Part shown: piece after piece, positions 1 to 9,094 of the stretch
Layout: each line of letters starts with the position of its first letter
Numbering within the stretch: the stretch's first letter is position 1
Assembly: GCF_014202075.1 (NCBI RefSeq)
Contig: NZ_JACHFZ010000002.1
Span: forward strand, 310,001 to 374,000
Source of the DNA: Brevundimonas basaltis
GTDB lineage: Bacteria; Pseudomonadota; Alphaproteobacteria; Caulobacterales; Caulobacteraceae
Direction: 5' to 3'
Length of the DNA: 64,000 nucleotides
The notes under the pieces: generated by a model
Told to the model about the DNA's origin: nothing
The model's input: only the letters and a program-made list of their open reading frames with translations
Databases searched by the model: none
Translations under genes and position numbers: made by a program

Positions 1-1068
1 CAAGGCGCCGAGGCCTTCGCCTGTCCGGGTGCTGACACTGATCGCGTGGCGGTCGGCCGGCGGCGCGGGGCGATCCAGGTCGGACTTTGTCAGAACCAGC
101 AGATCTTCAGGCCGAGCGAACCGGGCGGCCGGACCCTCAGGATCACCCGGCGCCCGAACCCATAGGCGGAGGTCAGCGTGTTCCGCACAGGCGCGGGCGC
201 GCCGGACCCCCTCAACCTCGATCGGGTCGTTACTGTCGCGCAGGCCGGCGGTGTCGGACAGGGTCACAGCGTAGCCGCCGATGACCAGGTCGGCGTCGAG
301 CACGTCCCGCGTGGTCCCGGCGATCGGGGTGACGATCGCCGCCTCGCGGGCGACGAGGGCGTTGAACAGCGACGACTTGCCGGCGTTCGTCTCGCCGATC
401 AGCACGATGCGGTAGCCTTCACGCACCCGCTCGCCGCGCCGGCCGTCGGCCAGAGCCGTCTGAAGATCGACGATCAGGCTGTCGAGCACCGGACCGGCGG
501 CGCGAGCCAGGTTGTCGGGGACCTCCTCGTCGGGGAAATCGATCTCCGCCTCGACGAGGGCGAGAGCCTTGAGCAGGTCCCGGCGGAAACCGGCATAGGC
601 CTGTGACAAAGCCCCATCCAGCTGGCCGAGGGCCTGCGCCGCCTGGGCCGTCGTCTCGGCGTCGATCAGATCGGCCACGGCCTCGGCCTGGGCCAGATCC
701 ATACGCCCGTTCTCGAAGGCCCGCCGGGTGAATTCCCCAGGCTCCGCCGGGCGCACGCCGAGCGTCACGAGTGCCTCTCCGACCGCCTCGACCACCGCGC
801 GGCCGCCGTGGAGGTGGAGTTCGGCGCAGTCCTCGCCTGTATAGGAGTTCGGCGCGGGGAAACGCAGCACCAGCGCCTGATCGAGGGCGTGACCGTCCAT
901 GCCAAGGGCCCGGAGCGAGGCCATGCGCGGCTTGAGATTGGAAGCTCCCAGCGTCTCCAGCGCCCTCCCGGTCCCTGACCCGGAGAGGCGGATGATGGCG
1001 ATGGCCCCGCGGCCCGGCGGGGTGGCGAGGGCGAAAATGGTGTCTGAAGTCACGTGTCTCGTCCCCAT
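1..1068 (-). CDS. mnmE: tRNA uridine-5-carboxymethylaminomethyl modification GTPase MnmE (3' end outside window)
   Basis: MnmE works with MnmG to modify U34 of several tRNAs. The translation opens with a DTIFALATPPGR stretch typical of the MnmE folate-binding N-domain. The inserted G domain then shows a P-loop GETNAGKSS near residue 224, the switch segment AGTTRD, DTAGLRD, and a TKSD in the NKxD position. The C-terminal helical domain and its CxGK end lie beyond the left edge, so the gene is incomplete here. ATG at 1068 and GTG at 1053 are in frame; the family usually starts close to DTIFALAT, so the GTG may be the true start. The family assignment is sure. Confidence 0.95.
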   Translation of the reverse strand, partial: MGTRHVTSDTIFALATPPGRGAIAIIRLSGSGTGRALETLGASNLKPRMASLRALGMDGHALDQALVLRFPAPNSYTGEDCAELHLHGGRAVVEAVGEALVTLGVRPAEPGEFTRRAFENGRMDLAQAEAVADLIDAETTAQAAQALGQLDGALSQAYAGFRRDLLKALALVEAEIDFPDEEVPDNLARAAGPVLDSLIVDLQTALADGRRGERVREGYRIVLIGETNAGKSSLFNALVAREAAIVTPIAGTTRDVLDADLVIGGYAVTLSDTAGLRDSNDPIEVEGVRRARACAEHADLRLWVRAPGDPEGPAARFARPEDLLVLTKSDLDRPAPPADRHAISVSTRTGEGLGAL

Positions 1069-1134
1069 GCAATGCGGACGGGGACCGTGAAGCGGCGGAG
1101 GGGCGGATCGGCATCCGGCAGCGTCAGGGACTGG

Positions 1135-1182
1135 CCCCTCCACCATCCTTCGGATGGTCCCCCTCCCCCGCAGGGGGAGGAG
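1135..1182. repeat. GC-rich intergenic palindromic repeat, copy 1
   Basis: Two adjoining hairpins: ACCATCC-ttc-GGATGGT followed by CCTCCCCC-gca-GGGGGAGG. The same modules recur in other gaps of this window (around 21041, 37186, 35021 and 41501), so this is a member of a dispersed REP-like family lying between mnmE and the DUF6489-type gene. Confidence 0.7.
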
Positions 1183-1192
1183 ACCGACCGGC

Positions 1193-1420
1193 TCACGGCT
1201 TGGTTGCTGCTTCCATCAGCTTGCGGAACTGATCCTGGGCCTGAAGGCCGAAACTGGTCCAGGTTTTCATCAGCTCGTCCGGCTGCATTGCGGCCATGTT
1301 CTCGTCCATGCGACGCTTCATCTCGGCGACCAGATGGTCGTTGAGCGGCTGGACATCCGGCAGGCCAAGGAAGGCGCGGGCCTCCGCCGGCGTGCAGTCT
1401 ACCTCGACATTGACCTTCAT
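1193..1420 (-). CDS. small DUF6489-type conserved protein (75 aa)
   Basis: A 75-residue soluble protein beginning MKVNVEVDCTPAEARAFLGL, with a mostly helical, Met-rich remainder. It resembles the DUF6489 family of alphaproteobacteria, from memory of that family's N-terminus; its function is not known. It has no signal peptide or membrane segment. It sits between rho and mnmE, transcribed in the same direction, and its start codon is 12 bp from the parS palindrome. I infer it is a real gene from its good codon pattern and conserved-looking N-terminus. Confidence 0.75.
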   Translation of the reverse strand: MKVNVEVDCTPAEARAFLGLPDVQPLNDHLVAEMKRRMDENMAAMQPDELMKTWTSFGLQAQDQFRKLMEAATKP

Positions 1421-1432
1421 GCCACCGCTCCA

Positions 1433-1448
1433 TGTTTCACGTGAAACA
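1433..1448. promoter_or_regulatory. parS centromere site
   Basis: The 16-bp perfect palindrome TGTTTCACGTGAAACA matches the chromosomal parS consensus bound by ParB in Caulobacter and many other bacteria. It lies in the 40-bp gap between rho and the DUF6489-type gene, about 4.5 kb from the predicted origin, as expected for an origin-proximal centromere. I saw no second copy in the window. ParA and ParB are not encoded here and would be expected to the left, beyond mnmE. Confidence 0.92.
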
Positions 1449-1460
1449 GGCGCCGCTGCA

Positions 1461-2876
1461 TCACGTGTTCATCGACTGGAAGAAGTCCGCATTGTTCTTC
1501 GACTGCCGCAGCTTGTCGATCAGGAACTCGATCGCGTCCTGGGGCCCCATGGGGTTGAGGATGCGGCGCAGGACATAGGTCTTCGCCAGCTGATCCTTCG
1601 GCGTGGTGAGCTCTTCCTTGCGGGTGCCGGACTTGAGCACGTCGATGGCCGGGAAAATGCGCTTGTCGGCGACCTTGCGGTCCAGCACGATTTCCGAGTT
1701 GCCGGTGCCCTTGAACTCCTCGAAGATCACTTCGTCCATCCGCGAGCCCGTGTCGATCAGGGCGGTGGCGATAATGGTCAGCGAGCCGCCCTGCTCCACG
1801 TTCCGGGCGGCGCCGAAGAAGCGTTTCGGCCGCTGCAGGGCGTTGGCGTCGACGCCGCCGGTCAGCACCTTGCCCGACGACGGGACGGTGGCGTTGTAGG
1901 CGCGACCGAGACGGGTGATCGAGTCCAGCAGGATAACCACGTCCTTCTTGTGCTCGACCAGGCGTTTGGCCTTCTCGATCACCATTTCAGCGACGGCGAC
2001 GTGGCGGGTGGCCGGCTCGTCGAAGGTCGAGGCGATCACCTCGCCCTTCACCGTGCGCTGCATGTCGGTGACCTCTTCCGGCCGCTCGTCGATCAGCAGG
2101 ACGATCAGGAAGACCTCGGGGTGGTTCTTCTCGATCGACTTGGCGATGTTCTGCAGCATCACGGTCTTGCCGACGCGCGGCGGGGCGACGATCAGGCAGC
2201 GCTGGCCCTTGCCGAGCGGCGCGACGATGTCGATGACCCGGCCCGACCGATCCTTCAGGGTCGGGTCCTGGATCTCCATATGCAGGCGCTCTTCGGGATA
2301 GAGCGGGGTCAGGTTGTCGAACAGGACCTTGGTCTTGACCATCTCGGGGTCTTCGAGATTGATCGTATCGACCTTGAGCAGGGCGAAATAGCGCTCGCCT
2401 TCACGGGGTCCACGCACGGCGCCGTGGATGGTGTCGCCCGAGCGCAGGCCGAAGCGGCGGATCTGCGACGGCGAGACGTAAACATCGTCCGGACCCGGAA
2501 GATAGTTGGCGTCCGGGCTGCGCAGGAAGCCGAAGCCGTCGGGCAGGATCTCGAGCACGCCGTCGGCAATGATTTCGACTTCCTCGTCGGCCAAGGCCTT
2601 GAGGATGGCGAACAGGAGGTCCTGCTTGCGCAGGTTGGAGGCGTTCTCGACCTCGAGGCCTTCGGCGAAGGCGACCAGATCGGCGGGCGTCTTTTCGTTC
2701 AGCTCGGCCAGGGTGATGCGGCCGTTGGGAACGATGGGTTCGCCGTCATCCTCGTCCTCGTCAGCCTCCTGGTCGACCATCGGCAGATCTGCGGCGGCGA
2801 CCTCGTTGGCGGGCTGTTCGCCATCGGGGGTCCCGGTCTCGGGAGCGGTGGGATCGGTGTCGCGGACGTCGGTCAT
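1461..2876 (-). CDS. rho: transcription termination factor Rho
   Basis: The hexameric RNA helicase that ends transcription at Rho-dependent sites. At 471 aa it is longer than the usual roughly 420 aa because of an acidic, disordered N-terminal extension (about residues 1-50). A Rho N-domain follows ([14 protein letters not shown], about 54-95), then the RNA-binding CSD region ([20 protein letters not shown]), Walker A APPRVGKT at 231-238, [10 protein letters not shown] at 261-270 and a Walker [11 protein letters not shown] near 315. ATG at 2876 gives an intact protein. It lies just downstream of the haem genes on the same strand, as in Caulobacter. Confidence 0.97.
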   Translation of the reverse strand: MTDVRDTDPTAPETGTPDGEQPANEVAAADLPMVDQEADEDEDDGEPIVPNGRITLAELNEKTPADLVAFAEGLEVENASNLRKQDLLFAILKALADEEVEIIADGVLEILPDGFGFLRSPDANYLPGPDDVYVSPSQIRRFGLRSGDTIHGAVRGPREGERYFALLKVDTINLEDPEMVKTKVLFDNLTPLYPEERLHMEIQDPTLKDRSGRVIDIVAPLGKGQRCLIVAPPRVGKTVMLQNIAKSIEKNHPEVFLIVLLIDERPEEVTDMQRTVKGEVIASTFDEPATRHVAVAEMVIEKAKRLVEHKKDVVILLDSITRLGRAYNATVPSSGKVLTGGVDANALQRPKRFFGAARNVEQGGSLTIIATALIDTGSRMDEVIFEEFKGTGNSEIVLDRKVADKRIFPAIDVLKSGTRKEELTTPKDQLAKTYVLRRILNPMGPQDAIEFLIDKLRQSKNNADFFQSMNT

Positions 2877-3104
2877 GGAAATCTTCTTCAGGCGTGCACG
2901 TCCGGGCGCACCGCGGGAAACGGCGTCGGAGCAGGCTGGCGATGTTGGCCCGGAGGCCGGCAGGGAAGGCGACGTGGGTCCCGCAGGGTCGACCCGGCAG
3001 GCGTCGCTGTAAGAGAGGGACCGTCCGGAGGGCGCTAGCCCGGGGCCAGGAGCGGTTCGCGACCAGCGAAACCACGCCGGGCGGGCAAGGTCAAGCGTCG
3101 GCGG

Positions 3105-3584
3105 CTATCCCAGGGTCCACTCGACGGTCACGGACAGCACCGCGACGATGGCGAGCAGGAAGGGAATCTCGTTGGTCATGCGCCAGAACCGCCCGGAGCG
3201 GGTCGAGGTCCCGGCGTGAATACGCTTGAGTTCTCCGGCGAGGAAGCCGTGCCAGCCGCTGAGAATGACGACCGCGATCAGCTTGGTCGCCATCCACGGC
3301 AGCAGGATGAAGCCCCAGCCCTGGCCGAAGCCATGGGCGTGGACGAGGATCATCCAGACGCCGAAGATCCAGGCCGCGGTCATCGCAGGGTTGATGATGA
3401 TCTTGAGCAGGCGGCGTTGCCATAGCCGCAGCAGCCCCTGCATCTCGGAGCGCAGCGGTTCCGCCTTGCCGGTCTGTTCTACGTCGTAGGCGTAAAGGCG
3501 GGGCAGAAAGAGCATGCCGGCCATCCAGGCGATCACCGCCAGGATGTGCAGGCCGCGCACGACGTTGAAGACCTCGTAGCTCAT
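3105..3584 (-). CDS. hemJ: HemJ-type protoporphyrinogen IX oxidase
   Basis: A 159-aa membrane protein with four to five hydrophobic helices, beginning MSYEVFNVVRGLHILAVIAWM. The conserved His in RGLHILAVIAWMAGMLF and the R-x-LYAYD segment fit HemJ, which oxidises protoporphyrinogen IX in the inner membrane. The chosen ATG at 3584 overlaps the hemH stop by ATGA, which is better than the longer in-frame start at 3635 inside hemH. It closes a hemE-hemH-hemJ operon, so all three enzymes serve the end of haem synthesis. Confidence 0.92.
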   Translation of the reverse strand: MSYEVFNVVRGLHILAVIAWMAGMLFLPRLYAYDVEQTGKAEPLRSEMQGLLRLWQRRLLKIIINPAMTAAWIFGVWMILVHAHGFGQGWGFILLPWMATKLIAVVILSGWHGFLAGELKRIHAGTSTRSGRFWRMTNEIPFLLAIVAVLSVTVEWTLG

Positions 3585-4639
3585 CCCGACCGGTTCTCCG
3601 CCTGGCAGGGACAGGCCTTCCAGTCCCCGCGGCACCCGGGACCATAGGGAGCGACCCCGGTGCGGGACAAGGCGTGCAGCGAGGCGTCGGCGAGTGCGGC
3701 TATGAAGGGCGCCGAGGTCCCGACCGCCGGAGCCCTGAGGTAGGGGACAACGCCCAGCTCGTGAGCCAGCTCACCGTATTCGATGTCGAGCTCGACCAGG
3801 GTTTCGACGTGCTCGGAGACGAAGGCGATCGGTACGACCACCGCCCCGACCCTGTCGGCCGCTGCTTGCTCCAACGCCTCCGGGGTCGACGGCCCGAGCC
3901 ATTTCATCGGTCCGACCCGGCTCTGGTAGCAGAGGGCGTGATCGACCGTCCGGCCCATGGCCTCGAGCTTCGCCACGACGGCGGCGACGGTGCTCTCGAC
4001 CTGCTCCTGGTAGGGATCGCCCTTGCGGCTGACGAGGGACTCCGGGATGCCGTGGGCGGAGAACAGTACGCGCACCGGACGGTCGCCGGCCTCGTCCAGC
4101 ATCGTCGCGATGGCCGCGGCCTGGGCCTCGATCCAGCCGTGGGCTTCGGGCCAGCAGCACACCGTGCGGCTCTCGCCGGACCCCGCGTAGACGGCGCTCC
4201 AGCGCTTAAGCGAGGACTGGCTGGTGGTGGTGGAGAACTGCGGATACAGCGGCAGAAGGACGATCTCTTCCGGACCGAAGGCGGCCACCTCGAGAGCGGT
4301 CTCCTCCGTCAGCGGCGACCAGTAGCGCATGGCGATGAAGACCCGCACCTCGTCGTCGGGCAGCCGCGGCGCCAAGGTCGCCTCGAGGGCCGCCGCCTGC
4401 TTCCGGGTCTCGGGCAGCAAGGGCGAGCCGCCGCCCATCAGGGCGTAGTTGGCCCGGGCGGATTTCTCGCGCCGACTGGAGATCAGCCGCGCCAGCGGCG
4501 TCCGGACCACGCCGGGGAGGCCGATGATGGCCGGATCGTTGAACAGATTGAACAGGAAGGGCTTCACCGACGCCTGGTCATCGGGCCCGCCGAGATTGAA
4601 CAGGACCACGGCGATGCGGCGACCGGTGAGCGTCTTCAT
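3581..4639 (-). CDS. hemH: ferrochelatase
   Basis: 352 aa. Inserts Fe2+ into protoporphyrin IX, the last step of haem synthesis. The start MKTLTGRRIAVVLFNLGGPD is typical. The active-site His lies in LFSAHGIPESLV, and the conserved acidic patch SEHVETLVELDIEY is present. The C-terminus has several cysteines (CRGDWKACPC), which in some ferrochelatases bind a [2Fe-2S] cluster; whether this one does is uncertain. The ATG overlaps the hemE stop (ATGA) and its own stop overlaps hemJ, so translation is probably coupled. Confidence 0.96.
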   Translation of the reverse strand: MKTLTGRRIAVVLFNLGGPDDQASVKPFLFNLFNDPAIIGLPGVVRTPLARLISSRREKSARANYALMGGGSPLLPETRKQAAALEATLAPRLPDDEVRVFIAMRYWSPLTEETALEVAAFGPEEIVLLPLYPQFSTTTSQSSLKRWSAVYAGSGESRTVCCWPEAHGWIEAQAAAIATMLDEAGDRPVRVLFSAHGIPESLVSRKGDPYQEQVESTVAAVVAKLEAMGRTVDHALCYQSRVGPMKWLGPSTPEALEQAAADRVGAVVVPIAFVSEHVETLVELDIEYGELAHELGVVPYLRAPAVGTSAPFIAALADASLHALSRTGVAPYGPGCRGDWKACPCQAENRSG

Positions 4640-5679
4640 TGGGCGCCGATCCGCTTCAGGACCTGCTCGACATGGGCGATGGGCACGTCCGGCAGGATGC
4701 CGTGGCCGAGGTTGAAGATCCACGGCCCCTGCCCCCAGGCCTCCAGCAACTGATCCACCCTCCGGTCCAGAAGCGGGCCGCCGGCGCGCAGCAACAACGG
4801 ATCGAGCGCGCCCTGGATGGGCTTCAGGGCCTGAACCCGGCGACCCACGGCCAGCGGGCAGGCGGTGTCCAGCGCCACGGCCTGAACGTCGCATTCGGCC
4901 GCATAGCGTTCCGCCAAGGCGGCCGACCCACGCGGAAAGCCGATCAGGGGGACGGTTACGCCCAGTTCCCGAACCCGTTTCACCAGCGCCTGATGCGGCT
5001 TCAGGACCAGGCTTTCGAACAGGTCGTCCGGCAGGCCTTCGGCCCAACTCTCGAAGATTTTCAGCACCTGGGCGCCGGCGTCGGCCTGCATCTTCAGATA
5101 ATGCGCCGTGGCCTCGACGAGCACCTCGAGCAGGGCCGCCACCCTGTCCGGCTCGGCATAGGCGTAGGTCCGCGCCTGGGCCCGCTCGCCCTTGCCGATG
5201 GTCCGGGCTTCGCCGTCCAGCATATAGGTCGCGACCGTCCAGGGCGCGCCGGCGAACCCGATCACGGTCCGATGCGGCTCCAACTCGCGGCGCACGATCG
5301 ACAGGGTCCGGCCCACCGAGTTCAGGGCTTCGCCCGCCCCGGAGGCCAAGGTCTGCATCGCTTCCACCGACGGCAGGGCGCCAAGGCGCGGTCCCTCCCC
5401 CGCCTCGAACCAGACGTCCTGACCCAGGGCCCGGGGGATCAGCAGGATGTCGGCGAAGACGATGGCGGCGTCGAACCCGTAGCGCCGCATGGGCTGCAGG
5501 GTGGCCTCGGCCGCCTTCTCGGGATCGAGGCAGAAGGAGATGAAGTCCGGGGTGGTCGCCCTGAGCGCCCGGTATTCCGGCAGATGACGCCCGGCCTGAC
5601 GCATGAACCAGACCGCCGGTCGCGCCGTCGCCTCGCCGGCGAGAACCTTGAGCAGCAGGGGTGTGTCTGGGGCGATCAT
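4636..5679 (-). CDS. hemE: uroporphyrinogen decarboxylase
   Basis: 347 aa, normal length. Decarboxylates uroporphyrinogen III to coproporphyrinogen III. The signature RPAVWFMRQAGRHLPEYR near residues 20-37 contains the substrate-binding Arg residues, and GFAGAPWTVATYML follows. It is the first gene of hemE-hemH-hemJ and its 5' end borders the predicted origin. In Caulobacter the hemE promoter region is part of Cori, and the same arrangement is seen here. Confidence 0.97.
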   Translation of the reverse strand: MIAPDTPLLLKVLAGEATARPAVWFMRQAGRHLPEYRALRATTPDFISFCLDPEKAAEATLQPMRRYGFDAAIVFADILLIPRALGQDVWFEAGEGPRLGALPSVEAMQTLASGAGEALNSVGRTLSIVRRELEPHRTVIGFAGAPWTVATYMLDGEARTIGKGERAQARTYAYAEPDRVAALLEVLVEATAHYLKMQADAGAQVLKIFESWAEGLPDDLFESLVLKPHQALVKRVRELGVTVPLIGFPRGSAALAERYAAECDVQAVALDTACPLAVGRRVQALKPIQGALDPLLLRAGGPLLDRRVDQLLEAWGQGPWIFNLGHGILPDVPIAHVEQVLKRIGAQ

Positions 5680-5901
5680 CTGATCGGGGCTTACCGGGGG
5701 GCGGGGTCACGCTCAAGCCCGGGCCGATGTCGCACCCTCCAATCCTTCAATGAAAGAGATTCGAAAAGACTGGAGGAAGGAAGCAGGGCCGGGGATCACG
5801 GGGATAAGACCACCGACAGAAGAGCGGGCAGCCAGTTTTCCGCAGGCGACCGGAGGGTCATCCCCGCCCGTTCATCGGGCTGGTGATAGCGGGGAAAAAT
5901 C

Positions 5902-5916
5902 CTAACGAGACCTTAA
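5902..5916. promoter_or_regulatory. CtrA-type binding site (near-consensus)
   Basis: CTAA-N7-TTAA, one base off the CtrA consensus TTAA-N7-TTAA, inside the predicted origin and about 60 bp from the exact site. Confidence 0.6.
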
Positions 5917-5964
5917 CCGGCGGGCCCTGGGGCGGCGCCGGGCCCGCTCGGCGACCCGGCGCCG

Positions 5965-5979
5965 TTAAGACTCTGTTAA
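5965..5979. promoter_or_regulatory. CtrA-type binding site (exact)
   Basis: TTAAGACTCTGTTAA is an exact TTAA-N7-TTAA, the recognition pattern of the cell-cycle regulator CtrA, which represses origin firing in Caulobacter. The spacer contains GACTC, a CcrM methylation motif. The DnaA-like box CTGTCCACA begins 3 bp after it. Confidence 0.8.
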
Positions 5980-6194
5980 GACTGTCCACATCCAGACCGG
6001 ATGTCACGCGGGACCATGGGACAAGACGACGGATTGGCTGGATCGTCATCCACCTTGATCCCCGCTCGCCGCTTTCGACGCGCCCCGCTATAGAGATCGG
6101 CGCCCCGGTCAGGGTGATCGGCGCCCGGCCCCGTCCACAGGAGTCTCGCCGCCATGGACAGATCCGACCGAGCCGTCCCCATGGAGTCCGCGGC

Positions 6195-7064
6195 ATGAGC
6201 CCGGCCCGGCCCGCCGGCCTGACGCGTCTGGCGACCTATTTCCACGTCCATCTGGTCTCGGATTCGACCGGTGAGACCCTGAACGCCATGGCCAAGGCGG
6301 TTGTGGCCCGTTTCGACGGCGTGATCCCGATCGAGCACATCTACGCCCTCGTCCGTTCGGCGAAACAGATGGATCGGGTGCTGGAGGAGATCGCGGCGTC
6401 GCCCGGCGTGGTGCTGCACACGCTTGTGGACCGCGACCTGCGGGAACAGCTTGAGGAGGGCTGCCGGCGCGTTGACATGCCGCAGATCGCGGCGCTCGAT
6501 CCGCTGGTCGGGGCCCTGTCGCGCTATCTCGGCGCGGCCCTGTCGACAAGGGTGGGGGCCCAGCACGCGCTGGACACCGACTATTTCAACCGCATCGCAG
6601 CGCTCGACTATGCCATGGCCCACGACGACGGACAGGGCACGACCGAGCAGCTGGAGGGCGCCGACGTGGTGCTGTGCGGGGTGAGCCGGACCTCGAAGAC
6701 CCCGACCTGCATCTACCTGGCCCACCGCGGCATCCGCGCCGCCAATGTGCCTCTGGTGCCCGGTCAGGAAGACGGCGAGCGGTTGGTCGGGCTGAAGAAC
6801 CCGCTGGTCATCGGCCTCACGGTCTCGCCAGATCGTCTGGTGCAGATCCGCCGCAACCGGATGGACGGGCTCAACGCCGGCCGCGCCTCGACCTATACCG
6901 ACCACGAGGCGGTGCGCGAGGAGACGGTCAAGGCGCGCCGGGCCTTCGAGCGCCGCGGCTGGCCGGTCATCGACGTGACCCGGCGTTCGGTCGAGGAGAC
7001 GGCGGCGGCGATCATCAATGTGCTGAACGAGCGCCGCACCCATCGTGTGGGGACCAGCTGGTGA
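6195..7064 (+). CDS. ppsR: PEP synthase regulatory protein / bifunctional kinase-phosphorylase (DUF299)
   Basis: 289 aa. Family members phosphorylate and dephosphorylate PEP synthase or pyruvate phosphate dikinase with ADP/Pi. The protein starts TYFHVHLVSDSTGET, and the nucleotide-binding loop GVSRTSKT falls at 162-169 with the usual TPTCIYLAHRG after it. ATG at 6195 was chosen because the frame upstream runs through the origin without coding character. It is the first gene to the right of the origin, matching Caulobacter gene 1. Its stop overlaps the GTG start of maf. Confidence 0.95.
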   Translation: MSPARPAGLTRLATYFHVHLVSDSTGETLNAMAKAVVARFDGVIPIEHIYALVRSAKQMDRVLEEIAASPGVVLHTLVDRDLREQLEEGCRRVDMPQIAALDPLVGALSRYLGAALSTRVGAQHALDTDYFNRIAALDYAMAHDDGQGTTEQLEGADVVLCGVSRTSKTPTCIYLAHRGIRAANVPLVPGQEDGERLVGLKNPLVIGLTVSPDRLVQIRRNRMDGLNAGRASTYTDHEAVREETVKARRAFERRGWPVIDVTRRSVEETAAAIINVLNERRTHRVGTSW

Positions 7065-7657
7065 GCGGCGAACGGCTCATTCTGGCGTCAAGGAGCGCGG
7101 CCCGGCGGGCGATGCTGGAGGGCGCCGGCGTCCCGTTCTCCGTTCAGATCGCCGATGTCGACGAGGACGCGGTCAAGGCCCATCACGATCCGGCCGACTC
7201 GGCGGGGCTGGCGGTCGAGCTGGCGCGGATCAAGGCGCTGGCGGTGTCGCGGCACGATCCCGAGGCCTGGGTGCTGGGCGCGGACCAGACCCTGGCCTTC
7301 GACGGGGGGCTGGTGTCGAAGGCCGGTTCGCTGGATGAGGCGGCGGCGCGGCTGCAGACCATGCGCGGGCGAAGCCACCAGTTGCATTCGGGAGCGGCTT
7401 TGGCCCGCAACGGCCAGGTCGTCTGGTCCGGGGTCGATACGGCGACGATGCGTATGCGCGATTTCACAGACGCCTTCCTCGAGGCCTATCTCGCCGCGGA
7501 GGGCGAGGCGCTGCTGAGCTCGGTCGGATTCTACCGGCTGGAGGGGATGGGCTCGCAGCTGTTCGAGGCGGTCGACGGCGACTATTTCACCGTCCTCGGC
7601 CTGCCGTTATGGCCCGTCTTGGCAGAGCTGCGCCGGACCGGGGTGCTGACGACATGA
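7061..7657 (+). CDS. maf: Maf-family nucleotide pyrophosphatase
   Basis: 198 aa, starting at GTG 7061, which overlaps the ppsR stop (GTGA). Maf proteins hydrolyse modified or canonical nucleoside triphosphates. The N-terminal motif LILASRSAARRAML and the catalytic segment LGADQTLAFDG fit the family, as does the C-terminal DGDYFTVLGLPLWPV. Its stop overlaps the aroE start (ATGA), so ppsR-maf-aroE-coaE form one coupled transcription unit. Confidence 0.93.
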   Translation: MSGERLILASRSAARRAMLEGAGVPFSVQIADVDEDAVKAHHDPADSAGLAVELARIKALAVSRHDPEAWVLGADQTLAFDGGLVSKAGSLDEAAARLQTMRGRSHQLHSGAALARNGQVVWSGVDTATMRMRDFTDAFLEAYLAAEGEALLSSVGFYRLEGMGSQLFEAVDGDYFTVLGLPLWPVLAELRRTGVLTT

Positions 7658-8451
7658 CCGTCGTCGCGGGGGTTGCGGGCCAGCCGATCGCGCATTCTCT
7701 CAGCCCTTTGATCCACTCGGCCTGGATCGCGGCGGCGGGGCTGGACGCCGACTACCGCGCGTTCGGGCCGGACGACGAAGCCGGCTTTGCAGCGTTGGTC
7801 GCCGAGGGTCGGGCGGAAGGACTGCGTGGCCTGAACGTCACGGCGCCGTTCAAGGCCGCGGCCCTGGCGCTGGCTGACGAGGTCAGCGCGACGGCGCGGC
7901 TGTGCGGCTCTGCCAATCTGCTGGTGCTCGACGGCGGCCGGGTTCGCGCCGACAGCACCGACGGCGAGGGCCTGATGGCCGCGCTGGAGGACCAGGCGCC
8001 GGGGCTCGAGGTGACGGACCGGCCGGTGCTGGTGCTCGGCGCGGGCGGCGCGGCGCGGGCGGCGGCGGCGGCGCTGAAGGCGGCGGGGGCGCACGTGGCG
8101 GTGCTCAACCGGACGGCGGAGCGGGCGGAGCGGCTCGCCGCTGATCTCGGCGTCCGGGCCGCGGGGCCGGAGGCGGTGGCGACGGCGGCTCTGGTGGTCA
8201 ATGCGCTGAGCGTTCCGCCGCACATCGACGCGGCGTCGCTGCGGGGCGACGCTGTGTTGATGGACATGACCTATCGTCCGCTGCTGACGCCCTTTCTCGC
8301 CGCGGGACGGGCGCGGGGGCTGACGACCGTGGACGGCCTGGCCATGCTGATCGGCCAGGCGCGACCGTCCTTCAGGGCCTTCTTCGGGCTTGAACCGCCG
8401 GAGGTCGACGTGCGCCGGCTCGCGCTCGAAGCGCTGGGAGAGACGGCATGA
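7654..8451 (+). CDS. aroE: shikimate dehydrogenase
   Basis: 265 aa. NADP-dependent reduction of 3-dehydroshikimate in aromatic amino-acid synthesis. Seen: the substrate motif [10 protein letters not shown] near residues 11-20, LNVTAPFK with the catalytic Lys near 70, and a glycine-rich Rossmann loop [15 protein letters not shown] near 127. The C-terminal GLAMLIGQA segment also matches. ATGA overlaps join it to maf and coaE. Confidence 0.95.
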   Translation: MTVVAGVAGQPIAHSLSPLIHSAWIAAAGLDADYRAFGPDDEAGFAALVAEGRAEGLRGLNVTAPFKAAALALADEVSATARLCGSANLLVLDGGRVRADSTDGEGLMAALEDQAPGLEVTDRPVLVLGAGGAARAAAAALKAAGAHVAVLNRTAERAERLAADLGVRAAGPEAVATAALVVNALSVPPHIDAASLRGDAVLMDMTYRPLLTPFLAAGRARGLTTVDGLAMLIGQARPSFRAFFGLEPPEVDVRRLALEALGETA

Positions 8452-9089
8452 TCGTGCTCGGCCTGACCGGCTCCATCGGCATGGGCAAGACGACGACGGC
8501 GCGGATGTTCGCCGATGAGGGCGCGCTGGTGTGGAACGCCGACGAGGCGGTGCACCGCCTCTACGCCGAGGGCGGAGCGGCGGTCGGGCCGGTCGGCGAA
8601 GCCTTTCCGGGGGTGGTGGTCGACGGTGCCGTGGACCGCATCCGCCTGGCGGGAGCCTTGGGGCAGGACGAGGCGGCGTTCCGGCGACTGGAGGCGATCG
8701 TGCATCCGCTGGTCATGCAGGGGCGGCTCGAGGATCTGGTCGAGGCCGAGCGGCGCGGCGTGCGGCTGGCGGTGCTGGACATCCCCCTGCTGTTCGAGAC
8801 CGGCGGCGACGCCACCGTGGACGCCGTGGTGGTGGTCACCGCCGACCCGGACGTGCAGGCCAAGCGGGTGCTGGCCCGGCCGGGCATGACCCGCGAGCGG
8901 TTCGAGGCCGTTCTGGCGCGGCAGACGCCCGACGTCGAGAAGCGCCGACGGGCCGACTTCATTGTCGACACCGGTCACGGGCTGGAGGCGGCGCGGGCCC
9001 GGGTGCGAGAAATCGTGGGGACGGTTCTGGCCCCGGCGTGGACTTCGCCGCGGCGCGGGGTTTCGCCCGGCGACGAACCGATTCAATAA
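8448..9089 (+). CDS. coaE: dephospho-CoA kinase
   Basis: 213 aa. Final step of coenzyme A synthesis. P-loop GSIGMGKT at residues 8-15, then the family motif [12 protein letters not shown] and the lid segment [20 protein letters not shown]. It overlaps aroE by ATGA. CoA synthesis is also represented by coaBC at 33315, about 25 kb away. Confidence 0.95.
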   Translation: MIVLGLTGSIGMGKTTTARMFADEGALVWNADEAVHRLYAEGGAAVGPVGEAFPGVVVDGAVDRIRLAGALGQDEAAFRRLEAIVHPLVMQGRLEDLVEAERRGVRLAVLDIPLLFETGGDATVDAVVVVTADPDVQAKRVLARPGMTRERFEAVLARQTPDVEKRRRADFIVDTGHGLEAARARVREIVGTVLAPAWTSPRRGVSPGDEPIQ

Positions 9090-9094
9090 GAGCC

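Larger units (their letters stand above)
5680..6194. other. predicted chromosomal replication origin (Cori-like)
   Basis: A 515-bp non-coding gap between hemE and ppsR, the position of Cori in Caulobacter. It contains an exact CtrA-type site TTAA-N7-TTAA (5965-5979) and a near match CTAA-N7-TTAA (5902-5916). Four 7-of-9 matches to the DnaA box TTATCCACA occur at 5799-5807 (reverse), 5836-5844, 5982-5990 and 6046-6054. GANTC motifs for CcrM lie at 5758-5762 and at 5969-5973, the latter inside the CtrA spacer. An 8-bp inverted repeat GCGGGCCC/GGGCCCGC (5920-5947) lies between the two CtrA sites. Origin function is inferred from synteny plus motifs. Confidence 0.85.

Noticed and set aside
1296..3038. 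A 580-codon plus-strand frame opposite rho
   Set aside because: Low-complexity shadow of rho; no recognisable domain or ribosome site.
3581..5716. A 711-codon frame that includes hemH and could suggest a longer fusion protein
   Set aside because: The part before MKTLTGRR is a shadow of hemE; the ATGA overlap at 4636-4639 marks the real hemH start.
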